DNA from: Leptodontidium sp. MPI-SDFR-AT-0119 | Taxonomy: Eukaryota > Ascomycota > Leotiomycetes > Helotiales > Leptodontidiaceae | DNA length: 64,000 nucleotides | NCBI GenBank assembly: GCA_020726505.1 | Contig: JAHLEZ010000020.1 | Location: 1,116,001 to 1,180,000, forward strand | Reading direction: 5' to 3' | Shown here: positions 23,015 to 34,216 of the stretch, in pieces | How the letters are laid out: each line of letters starts with the position of its first letter | How positions within the stretch are numbered: the first letter of the stretch is position 1 | The notes under the pieces: generated by a model | The model's database searches: none | Seen by the model: the letters and a program-made list of their open reading frames with translations, nothing else | What the model was told of the DNA's origin: nothing | Translations under genes and position numbers: made by a program

Positions 23015-23557
23015 TGTTCTTCACCTTCAGAAGGACCTTCAAGTCGACTGCAAGGGTTTTGTGGCGGATCGCCTCCGAGAAGAACAGTACTTACTTAGTA
23101 TGAGGAAAGCTTAGGAAGGACTCCCGAGGGACGCGATGCCATGAACATCGTTGCGTTTCAGTATTTCCAAACTCGCTCATCTGGAATACTGTCGTACAGG
23201 CCACAAATAATCTGACCTTTTCTGCCTGCGCGCAACCATCGATCTTACTGGAAGATTCCATTGGACAGTGCTGCGCAGAGTGCTTTTGACCAGTGAGGAT
23301 ATACAAAAACGCTTCTAGTGGACTACCAAAATACCGCCGACCGGCTGGTACAACAACGCCGCTCGGCCTCTGGCTCATCACTCCCACCTGCGACATTCGA
23401 CCGAACCAGCAACAGGAACTATATCGCCCAGAGTCATATAATCTCACATAGTCCGACTCTCTGGTACTGAACGCCCCCCATACTGCCACGCGCACAAACA
23501 CAACTCTTCCTGCGGCATATCAGAACCAACGGTCCCCTTCACAAGACAGCCCTCCCG
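23015..23557. other. 5' flank of the MFS transporter gene
   Basis: About 540 bases missing from the second copy at 31.3-32.1 kb except for the last 22-32 bases before and over the start codon. A 136-codon - frame here is unsupported. Likely contains the promoter. Confidence 0.45.
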
Positions 23558-25581
23558 ATGTCTGGCATCCAATATACGAGTTCCCGGAAGGGAATCCCTG
23601 GGTTCCCCATGGGGCAGATGACAATCTTGGGTGAGGCCCCCTCCCCCAACAATCGGGAGTGCGACTAAAGATACATCTTGCTAACATTTCTCAGCATTAT
23701 GCCGAATCTGCGAACCCATTGCCTTCATGTCGATCTTCCCCTACGTCTACTACATGGTAAAAGACTTCAGCATAACCAAGAACGACTCTGGAATCTCGGT
23801 CTATGCGGGAATGATCCTATCTGCGTTTGCGTTTGCGGAATTCTCGTCGGGCATTGCATGGGGCAGACTGAGTGATCGGATCGGACGAAAACCAGTGCTT
23901 CTCACAGGACTGGCAGGAACGGCGCTGAGTATGTTGATCTTCGGATTTGCACCCAGCTTTCCAGTTGCACTGCTTGCGCGGGCACTAGGCGGCCTTTTGA
24001 ATGGGTAAGTCGGAATCTCCAGGAAACAGGTGAATGGTGAACGATTTCTGTTCTAACGGAGAGTCGCATATAGGAATATCGGGGTTTTGCAGACAATAAT
24101 TGCGGAAATGGTCACGGTCAAGGAACACCAGTGTATGTGTGACCTGAGTTTCGGTACCCCCAGGTTAGAGCCTCTTGCTGACAAGTTCGCAAATAGCCCG
24201 CGCGTATACGATTATGCCACTTGTGTGGTGCCTCGGGTAAGTTTTCTGATATTCGGCAGTTCTTGAGAAACAAAACTGATAGTAAAGCCAGATCGATCTT
24301 GGGACCTATACTTGGAGGCGCACTGGCCAGACCAGTTCTCGGATACCCATACCTTTTCGGCGAGGGGACAATATGGGAAAGATTTCCATACCTTCTGCCT
24401 AACTTGGTATGCACGGTTATCGTATCTTGTGGTATAGTGGTTGGGATCTTGTTTCTCGAGGAGACTCATGCGGAGAAGAAACATCGACACGATCCTGGCT
24501 TAGCAGCCAGGAAACGGATTCTCAGCAAGCTTACCCTATGCGCGAACTTGAAGGCGTCGCGATCAGAAAAGATCGCAGATCTCGACGACGTGTTGCCTTT
24601 GCTGGGCGATAAACAACAACCAGGATATCGCACCTCTAACGGATCACCCAATCTGCCTCCCACTCCATCGCCCGAACCGCAGAAAGCTCTAGATCTCAAT
24701 GCCTCGCACATTACGCCGAAGTCAAAGCCAACTGCAGCAAAAGCTTTTACGAAGCAGGTTGTTCTGAACATTGCCGGTTATAGTATCCTAGCTTAGTAAG
24801 TTATGAGTTGTTTCTCCTGCAGGTCAGAAAAAACTGACTCGTAATTCCCAGCCACACTATGACTTTTGACGCCTTGCTTCCGATTCTCCTAAGTACGCCG
24901 CCTCCGAAAAATCCAGAATGGAACCTGCCTTTCAAGTTCGTTGGGGGTTATGGCCTCAATCCTAAGGAAATCGGAGTCATCATGTTTGTTCAGGGCATGT
25001 ACTCTATGTTCGCGACCATCGTGCTTTTCCCAATCATTGTTCGAAGATTGAGTGTGTTGGATCTATTCAGATTACTCACACTCTCTTATCCCATTCTCTA
25101 CCTCTCAACACCGTACTTCGTGCTCTTTCCTGAGTCCATGCGAATGGCCGGAGTCTATGCATTGGTAGTCTGGAAATGCACATTCGCAACCCTAGCTTAC
25201 CCTAGCAACGCCATCCTCCTCACCAATTCCGCACCCTCCCTCCTTATGCTCGGAACTATCAACGGTGTCGCAACATCTACCGCCTCTTTATCCCGAGCCT
25301 TCGGGCCCACTGTCTCCGGATTTCTGTTCTCTGCCGGCCTTAGGCTAGGCTACTCCGGCATAGCATGGTGGTGCAGTGCAATCATTGCTGTCGTCGGAGC
25401 AATCATCAGCCTATTCATGACCGATAAAGGAGGCCGAATGGACGTAGATGAGAAGGGGGACAAAGTCGACCAAGAAGCCCGTCTCGGAGATCACATCCTC
25501 GATCACAACGCGGTAGACTCTGCGACCGTTGCCACGGAGCCGAGATCAAAAATGGAGAACATAAAACAAATCATCAAATGA
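23558..25581 (+). CDS. Major facilitator superfamily transporter (YCR023C/ZIFL-like)
   Basis: Six exons: 23558-23630, 23695-24004, 24074-24132, 24197-24236, 24292-24795 and 24852-25581, all phases consistent, giving 571 residues. The first half has CRICEPIAFMSIFPYVYYMV, then GRLSDRIGRKPVLLTGLAGT, the MFS motif A loop between helices 2 and 3, and LLARALGGLLNGNIGVLQT (helix 4 motif B-like). LGPILGGALARPV corresponds to motif C at helix 5. A long hydrophilic central loop (about residues 240-320) precedes six more helices. A plasma-membrane or vacuolar proton-driven exporter is likely; the cargo is unknown. The upstream region is duplicated at 31.3 kb. The donor at 24133 (GTATGT) was chosen because it gives KEHQSRAYTIMP. 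Confidence 0.88.
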
Positions 25582-26095
25582 CTTCCCTTCAAGAGAAAAC
25601 TTGATGGGCAATAACCTTTTTACTTGTATTTGCGCTATCACTATTTATGAGCGTTGACTTTTTATCTGTCTACGTTCGATTCTTCTTTCCTCTGGAGGAT
25701 ATCTATATAAAACATTGAGAATTTTTTACTTTAGCTTTTCGACTTTCCTACTAGTTAGATATTCTTACTTTCTTCACCACTGTAGTATTACTTTCATAAT
25801 GCTTCAGATTTTCGAGATTTTCGAAAGGGGTTGGTGCACATGGAAACGTAAAATATAGATCAGAGAATATTAAACACTTTTGCTTACATTTAAATACTTC
25901 ATTCTACTAAAGATCCAGTTCTGGTCCACGTATTGGGTACTGAATGCTGCATGCAGAATTAAGCATTCGGCATTTTTTGGCATCCGGCAGAATTAGGCAT
26001 ATGCCCGGCCGATCGCAGGGAATCACTCCAAAAGAGCCAGCCCTCTCTCATGGGCCAAGGCTTCGCGCGCTCCCCCCCATCCGCATTTCCGTCAA
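25582..26095. other. Intergenic gap
   Basis: About 510 bases, AT-rich at first (probable 3' untranslated region of the transporter gene). No gene or repeat recognised. Confidence 0.4.
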
Positions 26096-26554
26096 ATGTC
26101 CGCCATCCGGGACTACGAGAGCTATCATTCTGAAGATCTCTTCTCGATCTCCGAAGAGAGCGCCATAGATTGGGTTTTGGTTGGCAACCAGATTCCGTCC
26201 TTGGCAACTATGCCGGGTTCGTCTCTTGTCGCCTTCATGAAATCTCATGACTTTAGACAACAAACCAAGGCAGAATCCCCAAAGGCGAGCATCACACACA
26301 TCTCTACAATGTCGAAATCAAAGGCTCTGACGTCTCTCTCATCAGTCTTCAGCAAGAAGGATGACGTCGCGTCGAAAAAATGGAGTGACCTGTGGGATGA
26401 GGACGTCGAAGAGGAAGGACAAGTGAAGCAGCTCAAAGCATACAAGGTGCAGGCTACGAGGCCATTGAGTCATGGGAGCAAACTAGAGGATCATACGAGT
26501 ACAATACGTCCTAGAGAATCGTTAGATCTAAATAGCCCTTCATTAAAAAATTAA
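26096..26554 (+). CDS. Hypothetical protein, 152 aa
   Basis: Open frame of 152 residues, hydrophilic, with an acidic-aromatic block KKWSDLWDEDVEEEGQ near residue 100 and no membrane segment. I do not recognise it. It ends in AT-rich DNA (LNSPSLKN then stop), which looks like a truncated end, so it may be a fragment of a longer gene or a paralogue relic. Confidence 0.4.
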   Translation: MSAIRDYESYHSEDLFSISEESAIDWVLVGNQIPSLATMPGSSLVAFMKSHDFRQQTKAESPKASITHISTMSKSKALTSLSSVFSKKDDVASKKWSDLWDEDVEEEGQVKQLKAYKVQATRPLSHGSKLEDHTSTIRPRESLDLNSPSLKN

Positions 26555-27357
26555 AAATCATACGAGTCGAATCCCGAGGCTGGCACTATAGCAACCAACG
26601 ACATCGATAGGGGGTATCGTTATGGACGGTTTCTTTTTCCATGAAATCCCAGAACCATGACTAACTTAGAGGGAGTCTGTTACGATATAAAAGGAGACTC
26701 TTTGCAAATCAAACGTAAGGCGACGACGTGAATGTAAATTTTTTAGTCGGAGGCTATTTAGAATGTTCGGGAGTAGTCATGGAATGTAATCTACAAAAAA
26801 TAATAAGAGATATTGCGTTGTGCATAAATTTTATGATGCTTGAAGTCAATGTACCGGTTAAATTTTCTGGCACGTAGGGTTTTCCGGCACGCAGGGATGC
26901 ACGTTAATGACTTCTTATTTTCGTGGAGTGACTTAAACCCCACATCCAACCGCTTTATGACTTTATAAGGCCAAGGTGCTCGATGCTGATGTTGTAGGTT
27001 GATGGGCCCGATTACACCGAAAAAAGAGGTACTCCACAAATCAGGAACGCAGCGACGACGCGATCATAATTTTCGAAGTTACTCGTTCAGGAGTGTTCGG
27101 GAAGCGCGCACAATATGATTGCTCCGGAAAGTATGCAATATTTTAAGGCGTTTATGAATTTAGAGCCTGCCGAATCTGAAGTACCTATGTTTTGTCTCGT
27201 CACGGGGTGCGTCTCTCGACCCAGGGATGGACGTTAGTCTTCTTCCGGACCAAGTCCACGTAGCATTCTAGAGCGACATAATAGAAAATCTCGAATGATG
27301 CATGCTCGTTTCCAGAACATGGCATCCAGCCCCTCTAGACGGATGCCTCCCAGATCA
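26555..27357. other. AT-rich intergenic stretch
   Basis: About 800 bases without a supported gene. Two loosely similar segments (near 26720-26780 and 27050-27115, both with GCGACGACG followed by an AT-rich part and GTGTTCGGGA or ATGTTCGGGA) may be an old direct duplication; the resemblance is weak. Confidence 0.4.
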
Positions 27358-27400
27358 CGCACGGGCCACAGTGCCGAAATTCGGCACTGTGGCCCGTGCG
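27358..27400. repeat. Perfect 21-bp-arm palindrome
   Basis: Arms 27358-27378 and 27380-27400 are exact reverse complements around one central base. The left arm includes GCACGGGCCACAGTGCCGAA. The arms are GC-rich inside an AT-rich gap and lie about 500 bases before the F-box relic. It could form a strong hairpin or cruciform or bind a dimeric regulator; an assembly foldback is also possible. Confidence 0.9.
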
Positions 27401-27905
27401 CACGAGGCGGACAATCAGTCTCGGTGACGTCGATCCGACAACGTCAACTGAATGCTGATTCGTCAAGCCACCACACGTGATTGATTGCCACATGATACCC
27501 ACAACCGGTTTTCTCCTTTTGTTGCATATCGCAGTTTGTTGGAAAATTGTATATCATCCATCCAATGGCATGAAAAGCCCGTGATCAAAGGTGGAGAGGG
27601 AGGTAATCCCGCCTCCCCGTATCTTTGTTTCGGTCTACCAAAAAGTATTATGCCGTGGAACTTATCACAGAGATGTCTCGAAGTCGCTGTCGAAATGCGA
27701 CAAGGTCGGCTACCTACGGGCTAACATTTGTTCCTTTCGCCCATGTCCTGTATCCGCGATGGATCAGGTTGCAATTTTGAGATCCCGTAGGAGGACCATT
27801 CGGGCAGCTTGAGGCTGGATATGGTTCCACACCATATATCTTTATATAGTCAGGCTCAATCTTGCTTCTGTCCATCATCGTTCTTAAGCAGTCTTTTTTA
27901 TAACA
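27401..27905. other. 5' flank of the F-box relic
   Basis: About 500 bases. Short unsupported frames only. Contains TTTATATAG about 65 bases before the ATG at 27906, a possible TATA element. Confidence 0.4.
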
Positions 27906-28877
27906 ATGCCTCTCTCTCCCATTTCTCTACCACCCGAACTCCTTTGCAACATTTTGAAAAAGTTACCTATCAAACATGGTCGTGACTTACTGGCAAGCTG
28001 CCGCGAAATTCACCACAATGGCAAGCATGCTTTTGACCAAAAGTGCTTTAGGGTCATACCGCTCAGCTTAGAGGACGAGAGTATGTTGCAAGCCGAAGAG
28101 CTAACGAAGAAACAACCGTGTTGTTTTCTTGAAGAGATTATCATTCGGATAGACCGAGAATGTGACCGCCATCCAGGAAAACTCCATCTTGAAGACCACC
28201 TACTGTCTATTTTCACTAATGCACTTCAGGTTTCCACCAAATTTAACACCGTCGCGATCCACTATGATCCAGAAGAGTTTGATTCGGCTGTAGGACGGTA
28301 CCGCGCACATACAAAAGCTGTGGTTTTGGCAATACAAACTTTCTGAGAAGGTCACGAAAGCACCAATTTCAAAATCGGTATACAAGACATCCGACTGCAC
28401 GATTGCGCTACCCTATTTGCTCTCGGCAAAAAATATCTGAGCCGTGTGCACTCTATAGGGCTTCGATTCGAACCGTATGATACTACGGTAAGGTCTATCC
28501 AAGTGCTCCTACCTCTCGCAACGAATCTCAAAGAGATTTCTTTAGTGAACGACACTGGCGAGACGCTTACTTTAAATCCTATTCGGAAGGTTATGAAGGC
28601 TATAAGTTCTAAAACGATGGAAAGTATTTCCCTTGCCGGAGTTGATACAACTAAAGACAAACTACAGGAGATCCTACATCCTTTTAAAGCTTCTTTGAAG
28701 AACATAAAACTACGACAGATGACTTTCGAACAGAAGTCATTTGAGAGCTTCTTTCGCCTTCTGGACGGCAGCAGCATGAAGAGCTGGTGTGGCGAACCAT
28801 CCTTTCTTCGCAGGCGCTTCGGCTTCGTACATGCGAATTGCTCGACGAGACCTTTCCTTTCCTGGAGACCCAGTTAG
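27906..28877 (+). pseudogene. F-box protein gene with an in-frame stop
   Basis: The frame starts MPLSPISLPPELLCNILKKL, an F-box, then DLLASCREIHHNGKHAF. It stops at TGA 28344-28346. The same frame resumes at once (EGHESTNFKIGIQDIRLHD), continues through HSIGLRFEPYDTTVRSIQVL and NLKEISLVNDTGETLTL, a leucine-rich-repeat-like part, and runs to 28877. TGA is one transition from CGA (Arg). Near 28757-28765 the family-like reading (LRLRTCELLDETFPFLETQL) moves to another + frame, suggesting a second lesion. F-box proteins normally link substrates to SCF ubiquitin ligases. An intron cannot explain the TGA because no donor lies just before it. Its 3' end abuts the convergent HTH-like gene. Confidence 0.7.
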
Positions 28878-29986
28878 TAAAGTGACGAGGAAGTGAAGAG
28901 GACGTGCGAAGTCTTACGAAGCTGAGACTCATCCAAGTCTCGTCCTTCGAGGATCTTCTGTGCCATCGCCTTGTGCTCTGGCAAGACCCAGTCCCAGTAC
29001 AGAGCCCATTCGGGGTCCTTCTCCCACAGCTTGAAGGGGAAGTCCCTAAACTCTCGATCATGTCGCTTGCGAACTCCAATTGTAGTCAATATCGGCTTTC
29101 CGTCACGGCCACGAACGAGTTCACCGTTATCGTCTAACATCGGGTAGATGTTCTCACGGTACAGACGACTGGAAAAAGCCTGCCTCGGTTCTCTGTAATC
29201 CCCAGGGAACTGGATATCCCACTCATTGTACATTCTTGCGTAGTTGAAGCCACGGTCTTCGCAATGATACCGGAGCCAATGTAACTGCTCCTGGGCTGGA
29301 GGAAGATCTCGGAGTTAGTATTGCCTTTCTGAGTGATGATTAGGAGTGCTGAGACTAATTCAGGAGACGGCAAGAATGTCTGAGGACGAGGCACGGCCTC
29401 GGGCCTCTCAAAATGATCTAGAAGAGAAAGAAATAACTCCGAGAACACTCACTATATGGCTTGTTGGAGTGACGTCCCGTGGGCTTCTTCTTCTTCTTCT
29501 TTCCAAAGACGGGCCCTTCTGCTCCGCGAGAGCTCCCGGACTTCAAAGATGGCGATGGGGATGTTCTTGGACGACGCAGTGCAATGCTCAGGTGAGGATA
29601 GGAGCCACGACTGTCATGGCAGCCATGACAGCGATGAGGCGAGTGAGAACTTGGGCGAGGGTGTCGCCTTACCGCATCGCTTTCACTTCTTCTCTCAGCA
29701 ATTTGGGTCATGCGAAGGCTCTGTGCAGGTCGATGAGCCAGGTTGATGAGTCGACGGGGCTCTTGAGCGAGCTGCATCGGTGGTAACGCTGGGAGATTGC
29801 TTTCATGATGCTCCCATGTTGCACTTGTGGGAACTTCTCCGTCAACTTCCATCGGCTGAGGAGCAGAGTAGCAGGAATCGTAACCACTCAACGACTCGTA
29901 AACTTGTTCTTCAGCCTCGTCCCATTCTTCCTCGCTGTCTGACGATGGCGGGGTAAGCAAGGATTGAGAACGCTTGCAAGGTCCAT
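28874..29986 (-). pseudogene. Fungal DNA-binding-like (Myb/HTH-type) protein, probable frameshift near the start
   Basis: The first reading starts MDLASVLNP at 29986, then moves by one frame to LTPPSSDSEEEWDEAEEQVY (from about 29960), Ser/Pro-rich, followed by a basic run GKKKKKKPTGRHSNKPY. Intron 29452-29296 (GTGAGT..CCAG, branch ACTAAC) joins to TQEQLHWLRYHCEDRGFNYA, then FPGDYREPRQAFSSRLYREN, a conserved fungal helix-turn-helix-like block, followed by RDFPFKLWEKDPEWALYWDW, ending at 28874. The order (disordered N-terminus, basic patch, YT-EQ helical domain) matches a common unnamed fungal family. The one-base shift near 29962 makes it doubtful that the MDL start is joined in the mature protein; an alternative start could rescue the gene. 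Confidence 0.55.
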
Positions 29987-31267
29987 CGGATTTCGACTTC
30001 CACGAGTATCTAGGAGAATGTCTATCGACATTGTCGGTGTTGACACAAATCTAGTGTCCATCATGGCGTAGAGTTTCGAGGTTTCGATATACTGATGGAA
30101 TCGTTCCACAGTGATTGTCGTGCAACGAGCTAGAATTCAGAAATCGCAAAGAGACAACGTGGATGTGGACTGATAATGATTACCCACACGGAAGTGATGC
30201 GAGAATGTGTGCCAAAGAAAGCGACAACGAATTGGCAGTGTGTTGTTGACTACGCACGTACGAGTCGGGATAACAACTATCCAACAGACTAGGGCTGTAG
30301 CCAACAGTTATATATACTGCGGCATTGAGAATTAGGCACTCAGAGCCTCGTTTGATCAGGCGCAGCTGCAGATTACTCAAGTTGAACGCAAGCGCCGAGT
30401 ATCAACTCCATCAACCACTTCCGAAGCGAGATCCAACCTAAGCACTTCGAAGCCAAGATTACCCCACCCTGGCTCGCAATTAGCAACCTTGCTCAAGGCC
30501 CCAGTCATAAATCCTCTGATGGACGAAGACCGATCCCGTGATCGTTGACTAATGCGACAGGCTTACTATTTGAATTTACTTCTTCCGCCTCCTGTCCCAA
30601 ATGGTTGGTCTCCCAATAGGAACGAAAAGACCGACCACTTCATTCTTTATACTCCTCAATCGAAACATAATTCGAGGTCTCTTCCTCAAATTTCTGGCAG
30701 AGAAAAGCCCATTTGTTTGCAAAGTACGACGAGAGAGATGCTCCGTGAAGACGGGATTTTGCAAAAGGCCATGGGAGAAATAGAGCACTGTTATTGGTGT
30801 GGGAGAATCGTTCAAGGCAAAAGTAAGTTTTCTCAGGCCAGGCGTGCGTCAAGAGCTCATATCCTTGACATCCTTGGCTTTGGCTTGCAGATTGGGAGCA
30901 AATGAGATGTCTCGATCAACGCTACGATATGCACACCTTTGATACCTCCACCCACATCTCTGCAGCCTGCGTTGTCCACATTCCAGAGGCAGTCTCTCCA
31001 GCCAGAATCCTGTGTCAGGTTGCCCACAGCTGCTCTGCCCATGGCAGACCCAGAAGTTTGGTTCTGTTCCCCCAGGCTTAGTAGCAAAAGCTATATCTGT
31101 CAATGGCGGCTGCTTGCTTCAGCGGCCACGGCCCAAGTCTATGTCTCAGCAAAGCATAAGGTCAAGCTTAAAGCTTTTCCGGTGCCCCCAACATATGGTG
31201 ACAACCAACATCGCTTACAGAGGGCATAGGCAGCTTGCGGGCAGCACGGCACTTGCCGTGCTGGTGT
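29987..31267. other. Gene-poor stretch
   Basis: About 1.3 kb with only short unsupported frames on both strands. A small perfect hairpin lies at 31242-31263 (10-bp arms CAGCACGGCA, two-base loop), immediately before the second copy of the dispersed repeat. Confidence 0.4.
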
Positions 31268-32096
31268 ACAAAGTACTCGACGTCAACATCTTTACTAATA
31301 TCCCTCCCTGCCTTGGACGAGGTCGGTTACTTTGAATGATGCAGATGCAGTAGCTTTCGATAAAGTTTCGCACTAGTTAGCGATAGGCGGCAGAGTGAGG
31401 TTTGAGTTATACTTTTTAAGTAGCACAGCAAATTGAGAGCGTTAATCAGCATATCGGTGAGCTCTGCCAACCGCTGTATGGCTTCTTGAATCGGTCTTTT
31501 CCGTACAGACGGGTTTAGCAGACCCATCAAACGCCAAATTTTTTGGGTAGCATCCCTTTGCGCACCCTGATGCCCATCGAGGGATCGGCATCTGAGCCAA
31601 TGATCAATCATACACCAGTTTAGTCCCCGCCTTATCGAAAGAGATGCAGAAAGAATGCTTGCTGTACGAAACGTACGTCGAGCAAGTTTTTTTCACAGCA
31701 AATAGTCTGTATTACGACTCCATTCAACATCTCAATCATAGCATTATATCTATGAGCTCCAAAGTACTCGATTTTCGTAATAAATACGGTGTTTTGCGCG
31801 CAGAGATTCGCAAAATCCCAATTTTTCAAACCAGGTAGGTGGCATGACTGACCATGAGTCGTGCATGGCTTGCTTACTAGGCTCTTTCGCGAACGTGCGC
31901 ATACCGCTTTCTCGTCAAATGGGAAAAGAATGGCTGAATGGTCTGTTGAGATGCTTTCTCGTACGGAAGGTACCATAACACACTATCCACGCCTGAGAAT
32001 CACGTCCTGTTACAAGGGGGTCGGGACAACTGACTGAGGAAAGTTCTTGCCATCTTCAACGCTCGCCTTCACAAGACAGCCCTCGCGATGTCTGGA
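31268..32096 (+). repeat. Dispersed repeat copy 2, duplicated MFS upstream region
   Basis: Same orientation and order as 22135-23014, then the last bases before the MFS start: TTCACAAGACAGCCCTC is shared with 23538-23554, and both continue to CGATGTCTGG. Here the copied start codon (32089) is followed after five codons by TAG. About 520 bases present in copy 1 (about 23015-23535) are absent. Substitutions are mostly C/T or G/A, several at CpA or TpG, compatible with RIP. Confidence 0.8.
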
Positions 32097-32577
32097 GCTA
32101 AATAGACTAGGCTATTGCTATTTCCTAGGTAGAATTGACAGGCAATGGTTTCGATGTCAGACATTCCACATCCCGACCAAAAAGCAAAAAAGTAAAACGA
32201 TCCGAATCGAGACAGTTGACCTGATGAACATTTAGAAGTGGGCAGAGAGAGACGGCACAGGGGTCCTAGGTACGGCGCCCCGCCACAGCTAGCATAAAAC
32301 AGCTTTTAACTGGTGAGTTTACATGGATTTGATCTCGAAGCATTTTGATTTGTATCGTAATAGAAGCGACAATTCCACGTTAATTTTAAGAGTGTCAACA
32401 AAACTAAGAAGAGACTGTGTGCTACACTGTTACTTTCGTTGTCGATGAAACTACGGGATGGGTGTTCGTTCCCACGGTCGATGCAACTGCCGATGAAGCG
32501 ACTCTTGGATCGATCCGACCATGGCGGTCATAATGCCGATCATATATGATGCCGAGTATGCAGCCAGACCCTCCTGT
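32097..32577. other. Gap between duplicated segment and element nest
   Basis: About 480 bases, no supported gene. Nothing else seen. Confidence 0.4.
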
Positions 32578-32858
32578 TACTATCCCCCCCCCCCCCCCCC
32601 CCCTTAACAAACGTTAAACGTGAACTTTTGTGGGCTGAAGTCCGGGTAGGCATTTTCTGACTGGTTAACTCCTGGACACGCTCAAAGCACGAGCCAAATT
32701 CTGGTCAATTGTAAAGGCCAGGGTGGCTGTAGAAGGTTCGAGATAGACTTGAAGCCCTGCTCGAGGCTGAGAATCAGCAGATTTATTGGATAGACACCCT
32801 AGATAATTACCCACATGGGATCCAGTTTTCCTGAGGTTTAACGTTTGTTAATGGGGGG
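32578..32858. mobile_element. MITE-like element, family A copy 1
   Basis: About 280 bases. The left end is TACTATC, a run of 20 C, then TTAACAAACGTTAAACGTG; the right end contains GTTTAACGTTTGTTAATGGGGGG, its reverse complement in outline. The internal sequence (GCACGAGCCAAA, GAAGGTTCGAGA, GCTCGAGGCTGA, CCAGTTTTCCT) is shared with copy 3 at 34580-34865. There is no coding capacity, so it would be non-autonomous. The distal right end (ATAGTA) is missing. Confidence 0.75.
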
Positions 32859-33342
32859 CAGGGCCAAGCTAAGCTGCATCTCGCTCCGCTTAGCGCGAGA
32901 CATCAAAAAAGTACTTTTACTAAGTATGGTCTGAGTGGAAACATACCCGTCTGTCGACTTAAATAGCTATGACATTGAATGAGCCTTGAAATTAGAGAGG
33001 TTAGCAAATAGATAAGAGATACGGTATTGAAGAAATCGATGCAGCTTACCCGTTGAAACGGAGACATCGGCGGAACTTGCCATGCAAGCACTTGGGGAAG
33101 GGAAGACCAAGAGTCGCACATTAACCTGGAGGTGATCAATGCAGGCTGCAAAGATTGGGGATCGCAAATGAACCTGTACGGGGTGGAGCATCCTCTGAGG
33201 TCGGAGATGGTTATTGGATTCAATCGGACTTGGCTGTGTGCGTTGAGCAGCAGTTACAGTGAGGTGCAAGAAGACTTCGCACCCCAATAATCCGAGAGAA
33301 CAGCCACGAGTCAGCGACATGCAGGATTTACTTCGTATCAAG
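32859..33342. other. Spacer between elements
   Basis: About 480 bases without a supported gene. It contains CTCGCTCCGCTTAGCGCGAG near 32880, an imperfect hairpin. Confidence 0.4.
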
Positions 33343-33510
33343 GGTAATAATCTAATATTTTTTATCTGTGCTAAATGCCCCAGATTTTACTATCTTCAGA
33401 AGGAAACAAAGAAAGCGGATTGGCTCATTGGTTAATATCCCTTGTAACGTGGAATCTTCTACTTCGAAGTAGTACTAGAAGTACGCACAGATGTCAAGTC
33501 TTGGATTATT
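33343..33510 (+). mobile_element. MITE-like element, family B copy 1
   Basis: Starts GTAATAATCTAATATTTTTT and ATCTGTGC, and ends GCACAGATGTCAAGTCTTGG then ATTATT, imperfect inverted ends. The interior CTAAATGCCCCAGATTTTAC and CGGATTGGCTCATTGGTT is shared with copies 2 and 3. A short palindromic ACTTCGAAGTAGTACTAGAA sits inside and is absent from copy 2. Confidence 0.7.
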
Positions 33511-33841
33511 CGAAGTAGTACCTTTTCGTACAGTACGTGCGGCGGAGGTGTCTCCGTCCAGCCCAGCGCCACGGACTGCACCAAGCATTCTCTGGCTCAA
33601 ATCCTGGTCAGGATGTTGAAGGCTAGTTTCGACATCCTTTACACTTCTCCGGGACAGGAGGACATGTTAGGCATTCTCGATACCCGGCGCGAGAACAGCC
33701 ACTTGTCAACGTCATGCAAGAAGTGTCCAATAAACTTTACTTTACGGAAGGAGGTCGCAAGAAATGAGCGTTCCTTGTAGTAGCTGAGTAGCATCTTTCC
33801 ACAGAAACTACTTGCCCTCTGGCGAAATATGTACCTCGAAG
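33511..33841. other. Spacer between elements
   Basis: About 330 bases, no gene. Carries TTCGTACAGTACGTGC, one of the TTCGTAC/GAAGTAC motifs scattered through the nest. Confidence 0.4.
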
Positions 33842-33952
33842 TACTATCCCCTACCCCTGATGAATGTTAAATGTGAACTTTTATGGGCCGAACTCACAAG
33901 ATACCTCTGTTGATTGGTTATATGCCCTTGCTCGTCAGTTCAGCACGAGCCC
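33842..33952 (+). mobile_element. MITE-like element, family A copy 2, truncated
   Basis: Only the left part of family A is present: TACTATCCCCTACCCCTGAT, GAATGTTAAATGTGAACTTT, and on to GCACGAGCCC, where homology stops at an AAAGTACTTCG motif. Confidence 0.6.
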
Positions 33953-34043
33953 AAAGTACTTCGTATAGTAGTAGGGGTAATAGTTGTCACTGCAGGGGGC
34001 GCTGCTCTAACTTACTTGAAGTACTTCGTACGAAGTACAGGGC

Positions 34044-34199
34044 GTAATAATCTGACATTTTACGTCTGTGCTAAATGCCCCAGATTTTACTAATTAAAGA
34101 TGGAAAAGGACAAATCGGATTGGCTCATTGGTTGATACCCCTTGTAAAGTGGAATATTCTAGTACTCCGCAGAGACGCGAAAGGTGGGATTATTTGGGC
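34044..34199 (+). mobile_element. MITE-like element, family B copy 2
   Basis: About 156 bases from GTAATAATCTGACATTTTAC to GGTGGGATTATTTGGG; the ends are imperfect inverted repeats (the TACGTCTGTGC end pairs with GCAGAGACGCG). It is the left arm of the large palindrome, mirrored by copy 3 at 34407-34559. Confidence 0.75.
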
Positions 34200-34216
34200 A
34201 TGTACCAAAGTACGAA

